From: Bacteroidota bacterium
GTDB taxonomy: Bacteria; Bacteroidota; Bacteroidia; Bacteroidales; Paludibacteraceae
NCBI GenBank assembly: GCA_017860335.1
Contig: JAFNAU010000185.1
Coordinates: 1 to 10,193, forward strand
Direction of reading: 5' to 3'
DNA: 10,193 nt
The position numbers and the translations under genes are program-made. The first letter of the stretch is position 1. Every line of letters starts with the position of its first letter. Below are positions 6,444 to 10,193 of this stretch, piece after piece. Under the pieces are notes generated by a model. It searched no databases, had not been told where the DNA came from, and was given only the letters and a program-made list of their open reading frames with translations.

Positions 6444-8744
6444 ATGAGAACATTAGTTATTTCATTAAGTTTAATATTCACCATGAATATAAGCCTCAAA
6501 GCAGCCGATAAAAAACCGCTCTACAAAGATCCTAATGCTCCGGTTGAGAAAAGAATTGACGATCTTCTCAACCGCATGACGCTCGAGGAAAAAGTAGGTC
6601 AGATGAACCAGTTTGTGGGTATAGAACACATTAAAACCGCTGTTGCCAATCTGAGCAAAGAAGAATTGAAAACCAACACTGCCAGTGCGTTTTACCCCGG
6701 ATTTACCCATAAAAATGTAGAGGATTGGACAAAAAACGGATTAATTGGTTCGTTTCTTCATGTACTGACCCTCAGTGAAGCCAATTACCTCCAGTCGCTG
6801 GCTATGCAAAGCAAGCTGCAAATACCCATTTTGTTTGGAATTGATGCTATTCATGGCAATGCCAATGCTCCTGATAATACTGTATATCCTACCAATATCG
6901 GTCTGGCATCATCGTTCGACACAGAAATGGCTTACAAAATTGCTCGTCAGACAGCCAAAGAAATGCGCGCTATGAATATGCACTGGACGTTTAACCCGAA
7001 CGTAGAAGTAGCCCGTGACCAACGCTGGGGTCGTGTAGGTGAAACCTATGGCGAGGATCCATATCTGGTATCACGTCTGGGTGAACAAACGGTGAAGGGT
7101 TATCAGGGAAATCTGAACAGCAACGAGAATGTATTGGCCTGTGTCAAGCATTTCGTAGGTGGAAGTGAGCCACTTAACGGTACGAACGGTGCACCTACAG
7201 ACTTATCGGAGCGAACCATTCGCGAGGTGTTCTTTCCACCTTTTAAGGCAGGAGCAGATGCAGGAGCTATGTCGTTCATGACTGCTCACAATGAACTGAA
7301 CGGAATTCCTTGCCATGCCAATGAATGGTTAATGAATGATGTCCTGCGAAAAGAATGGGGCTTCAAAGGATTTATCGTGAGCGACTGGATGGACATAGAA
7401 CACATGTCCGACTTGCATGGCACTGCCGAAAACCTGAAAGAAGCTTTCTATCAAAGCATAATGGCTGGAATGGATATGCATATGCACGGCATTCACTGGA
7501 ATGAACTGGTAACAGAGCTAGTGAAAGAAGGGCGAATACCCGAATCTCGCATCGACCAGTCGGTAAGGCGAATTTTGGATATTAAATTCCGCCTCGGACT
7601 GTTCGAAAATCCGTTTGCCGACGAAAAACAGTCGATGAAAGTTCGCCTGAATCCCGAACACCGGGCTACTGCTCTCGAAGCATCGCGAAACAGCATAGTA
7701 CTCCTGAAAAACAATGGAATACTTCCACTGACGAACAAATACAAGAATGTTCTCGTTACAGGCATCAATACCAACGACATGAATATTCTGGGTGACTGGA
7801 GCGCTGTTCAGAAAGATGAAAATGTGATAACAATCCTCGAAGGGCTGAAAATGATTTCGCCCGAAACCAACTTTGATTTTGTCGATCAGGGTTGGGATCC
7901 ACGCAATATGAACCCGAAAAAAGTTAAGGAAGCTATTGCAAAAGCTCAGAAATCGGATCTGAATATTGTAGTGGCTGGTGATTATATGATGCGTTTTCGC
8001 TGGACGGAGCGCACAAGCGGCGAAGACACCGACCGCTCCGATCTTGATCTGGTAGGATTGCAGAATGAACTGATCGAAAAAATTTCAGCCTCAGGTAAAC
8101 CGACAATTCTGATACTCGTGTCCGGAAAGCCACTTAGTATAGAGAAACAGGCCAATCAGGCTTCTGCTGTAATAGAAGCGTGGGAACCAGGCATGTATGG
8201 CGGACAGGCGGTTGCCGAAATTGTTTACGGGAAAATCAATCCTTCAGCAAAACTGCCGGTTACCATGCCACGCAGCGTAGGCCAGTTACAGATGATTTAC
8301 AATCACAAACCTTCACAGTATTTTCACCCATATGTCATTACATCGAGCGAACCGCTTTATCCGTTCGGCTACGGACTCTCCTACACTACCTACAAATACA
8401 GCAACCTGAAACTTTCTGAAACCACAATTCCTCAAACCGGCAATATTAATGTCTGTCTGGATGTGACAAACAGCGGCACGCGCGATGGAGTTGAGATTGT
8501 GCAGTTGTATATCCGCGACAAATTCAGTCAGGTTACCCGTCCGGTGAAAGAACTGAAAGATTTTGCTCGGGTATCGCTTAAAGCAGGTGAAACAAAAACT
8601 GTTACATTCTCCATTACACCTGAAAAACTGATGTTTCTTGACAAAAAATTAAATCCGGTTGTTGAACCCGGCGAGTTTATTGTGATGGTCGGTTCATCTT
8701 CCAGAGATAGCGATTTGCTGAAACAAAGCTTTTTCGTAAAATAA
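6444..8744 (+). CDS. GH3 beta-glucosidase (beta-glycosidase), periplasmic
   Basis: ATG 6444 is chosen, giving 766 residues, because it directly opens a signal peptide (MRTLVISLSLIFTMNISLKA, cut before ADKKP) and lies 10 nt after the esterase stop. The longer open frame from 6318 only overlaps the esterase. The (beta/alpha)8 domain shows RIDDLLNRMTLEEKVGQM, FGIDAIHGN, RDQRWGRVGETYGEDP, CVKHFVGG and GFIVSDWMD, with the nucleophile Asp near residue 314. The alpha/beta sandwich contains RTSGEDTDRSDLDL, with the likely acid/base Glu near residue 527. The C-terminus has YPFGYGLSYTTY and a fibronectin III-like domain. Family members remove beta-glucosyl or related residues from non-reducing ends. 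In this cluster it would trim glucose from glucomannan oligosaccharides in the periplasm. No missing segment is seen. Substrate (glucose, xylose or other) cannot be settled from sequence. Confidence 0.95.
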   Translation: MRTLVISLSLIFTMNISLKAADKKPLYKDPNAPVEKRIDDLLNRMTLEEKVGQMNQFVGIEHIKTAVANLSKEELKTNTASAFYPGFTHKNVEDWTKNGLIGSFLHVLTLSEANYLQSLAMQSKLQIPILFGIDAIHGNANAPDNTVYPTNIGLASSFDTEMAYKIARQTAKEMRAMNMHWTFNPNVEVARDQRWGRVGETYGEDPYLVSRLGEQTVKGYQGNLNSNENVLACVKHFVGGSEPLNGTNGAPTDLSERTIREVFFPPFKAGADAGAMSFMTAHNELNGIPCHANEWLMNDVLRKEWGFKGFIVSDWMDIEHMSDLHGTAENLKEAFYQSIMAGMDMHMHGIHWNELVTELVKEGRIPESRIDQSVRRILDIKFRLGLFENPFADEKQSMKVRLNPEHRATALEASRNSIVLLKNNGILPLTNKYKNVLVTGINTNDMNILGDWSAVQKDENVITILEGLKMISPETNFDFVDQGWDPRNMNPKKVKEAIAKAQKSDLNIVVAGDYMMRFRWTERTSGEDTDRSDLDLVGLQNELIEKISASGKPTILILVSGKPLSIEKQANQASAVIEAWEPGMYGGQAVAEIVYGKINPSAKLPVTMPRSVGQLQMIYNHKPSQYFHPYVITSSEPLYPFGYGLSYTTYKYSNLKLSETTIPQTGNINVCLDVTNSGTRDGVEIVQLYIRDKFSQVTRPVKELKDFARVSLKAGETKTVTFSITPEKLMFLDKKLNPVVEPGEFIVMVGSSSRDSDLLKQSFFVK

Positions 8745-8778
8745 CAGATTGATTTTGTTGTGATTTTTTTAGTTGGTC

Positions 8779-8816
8779 ATAGAGGTTTCTGAATTCAGAA
8801 ACCTCTATCTTTTTAT
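8779..8816 (+). terminator. Perfect 30-bp palindrome with T-rich tail, terminator of the glycan cluster
   Basis: The arm ATAGAGGTTTCTGAA at 8779-8793 is followed immediately by its exact reverse complement at 8794-8808, then CTTTTTAT. This forms a strong hairpin with an AATT-type apex, 35 nt after the GH3 stop. It fits an intrinsic terminator at the end of the (+) glycan genes. The upstream arm is also preceded by a T run (8765-8770), so partial use on the other strand is possible. Confidence 0.85.
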
Positions 8817-8866
8817 ATAAACAAATTGAGTAAAGAATTTTTTTTGTATGATTACAGTTAAATTAC

Positions 8867-8896
8867 TTTGACATTAAATACATATTATTATATTTG
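8867..8896 (+). promoter_or_regulatory. Bacteroidota-type sigma-ABfr promoter for the subtilase gene
   Basis: A -33 box TTTG (8867-8870) and a -7 box TATATTTG (8889-8896), matching TAnnTTTG, are separated by 18 nt, close to the Bacteroides consensus spacing. Transcription would begin around 8903, leaving a leader of about 35 nt that is AT-rich before ATG 8938. This gives the subtilase gene its own transcript, separate from the glycan cluster. Confidence 0.72.
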
Positions 8897-8937
8897 CAAA
8901 ATATATTCTTTTATTTATTAACTGTAAACTCACAATA

Positions 8938-9986
8938 ATGAAGAAACTATTATTTATCGTGATATCTGCAACATTGCTGATATCCTGTCAAAATGAAAAA
9001 CTGAACGATTTGAGCAAAGTTGTAACGGAAGTTCCTGAAGTTAGTTCACAGAGCATTCCGGGTAAGTATGTTGTTGTTTACAATTCTGTTGGCATTAAAA
9101 AGGCTGCGAGAATTGCTTCACTGTCGGGTAACACCGTAATTACTCCTGAAAATGTAGTGACTATGACTAAGGAAATTCTAAGCTCTTCGAACATTCAAAT
9201 GAGAGTACCTGAGTTAGCTTATGCAACTGCACTGAAAGGAGTAGCTATTGATTTGACTGATGCCGAAGCTGCCGAACTGGCCAAGTCACCGGCTGTGAAA
9301 GGTGTTTATCCGGATATGATGGTCAACTTCGGGTTGCCCGAAGTATCAATAAGCGGAAAACCTGCAACTCCGGTTGCCCAGTCAACTCCGTGGGGTATTA
9401 CCCGTATAGGTGGAAGTACAGACGGTACAGGTAAAACTGCATGGATCATTGATACCGGTATTGATATGGATCATCCGGATTTGAAAGTAGATCAGACTAA
9501 GGGTAAAAATTTCGTTACAACAACCGCTACTCCCGATGACGATAATGGACATGGAACTCACTGTGCCGGAATTGTTGCCGCTCTTAATAACGGCCAGGGT
9601 GTCATTGGGGTTGCTGCTGGTGCAACCGTTGTTCCGGTTAAAGTTTTAAACAGAAGAGGTACCGGAGCCTATTCTGCTATCATTGCAGGTGTTGATTATG
9701 TCGCAGCTAATGCCAAATTAATGGAACAAACATTTATACCATCTCAGCAATGGGTACTGGCGACTTGTGGGCTTCATACAGCAATTTCGGCAATCCGCCG
9801 GTTGACTTCTGCGCCCCTGGTTCATCAATTTACTCAACCTACAAAGGCGGTGCTTATGCTACACTGAGCGGTACTTCGATGGCAACACCTCACGTTTGCG
9901 GACTTTTACTGCTTGGAAATATTGGAACAGACGGCTATGTAAAAAATGACCCGGATGGAAATGCCGATCCGATTGCACATAAATAA
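8938..9986 (+). pseudogene. S8 subtilisin-like serine protease lipoprotein, frame-broken by a missing internal segment
   Basis: ATG 8938 opens a lipoprotein signal (MKKLLFIVISATLLISCQNE, lipobox LISC with Cys17). An I9-like propeptide follows (IPGKYVVVYN to VKGVYPDMMVNFG, about residues 41-139), then the S8 domain with catalytic Asp in IIDTGIDMDHPD (residue 172) and His in NGHGTHCAG (residue 205). After GAYSAIIAGVDYVAANAK (about 9717) the frame changes. The rest of the domain continues in another frame from about 9720 to TAA 9984-9986: NGTNIYTISAMGTGDLWASY, VDFCAPGSSIYSTYKGG and LSGTSMATPHVCG, with the catalytic Ser codon at 9876-9878. About 45 residues are missing at the junction, including the NMSLGG strand and the AAGN oxyanion-hole Asn. 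The uninterrupted first frame runs on only to 9867 and encodes nonsense after 9720. An intact relative would be a membrane-anchored exported protease. It has its own promoter and no evident link to mannan use. Confidence 0.87.
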
Positions 9987-10009
9987 TCATTTCAGAATAT
10001 AAGCATTTT

Positions 10010-10193
10010 TTATTCGTTCATCATCACTACCGTGTGACAGGCAGCCAAACCGGCTGTCTCGGTTCGTAAACGACTACTGCCTAACGAAACGGGGTTGTAT
10101 CCGTTTGTAATTGCTTTTTGTACTTCTTCCGGACTGAAATCACCTTCAGGACCAATCAGAATAATGACATCCGATGATTTTTGGTACTGGTTC
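10010..10193 (-). CDS. rsmE: 16S rRNA (uracil1498-N3)-methyltransferase, C-terminal part (5' end outside window)
   Basis: On the minus strand an open frame enters from the right edge and ends with the complement of TTA 10010-10012, giving 60 complete codons. It has no start codon because the gene begins beyond the window. The sequence has the C-terminal SPOUT knot signatures of RsmE: VIILIGPEGDFSPEEV, then NPVSLGSSRLRTETAG near the end, which form the SAM-binding trefoil knot. The enzyme methylates N3 of U1498 in 16S rRNA in the cytoplasm. It is convergent with the subtilase gene, whose stop lies only 23 bp away, and no terminator hairpin is visible between the two. This is a housekeeping gene marking the chromosomal edge of the glycan region. 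Confidence 0.95.
   Translation of the reverse strand, partial: NQYQKSSDVIILIGPEGDFSPEEVQKAITNGYNPVSLGSSRLRTETAGLAACHTVVMMNE

Noticed and set aside
1..10193. CRISPR array, tRNA, rRNA, insertion sequence or attachment site
   Set aside because: I saw no regularly spaced repeats, transposase motifs or RNA gene signatures; coding genes fill almost the whole window.

Overview
The window comes from a Bacteroidota genome, most likely Bacteroidales. The evidence is the AT-leaning base use, the absence of clear Shine-Dalgarno sites, a Bacteroidota-type promoter (TTTG, 18 nt, TAnnTTTG) before the subtilase gene, and a gene order matching the Bacteroides fragilis beta-mannan operon. Genus cannot be fixed from this sequence.

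Layout. Positions 1-4220 (+) hold the mannan catabolic core: the 3' part of a GH26 beta-mannanase, a GH130 mannosylglucose phosphorylase, a GPH-family sugar:cation symporter and a cellobiose/mannobiose 2-epimerase. They are packed at +12, +13 and -11 nt. Positions 4272-8744 (+) continue on the same strand with a GH5 endoglucanase-like gene, a sialate O-acetylesterase-like SGNH esterase and an intact periplasmic GH3 beta-glucosidase. A perfect 30-bp palindrome at 8779-8808, followed by T-rich sequence, closes the cluster. A separate promoter then drives an S8 subtilase lipoprotein gene (8938-9986, +), which converges on the 3' end of rsmE (- strand, running off the right edge).

How the genes work together (inferred from the B. 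fragilis pathway). GH26 cuts mannan or glucomannan to short oligosaccharides, the symporter imports mannobiose, the epimerase converts Man-Man to Man-Glc, and GH130 phosphorolyses it to mannose 1-phosphate plus glucose. The added GH5, acetylesterase and GH3 genes would suit acetylated glucomannan. No SusC/SusD pair or regulator lies in the window.

The most unusual aspect is that four of the nine genes appear to lack clean internal segments of roughly 30-50 codons, at five junctions: once in frame in the transporter, twice in GH5, once in the esterase and once in the subtilase. The sequence on each side is well conserved, with no other decay. This looks more like collapsed assembly gaps than natural pseudogenes, although that cannot be decided from the sequence alone. 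I found no convincing new biological system.
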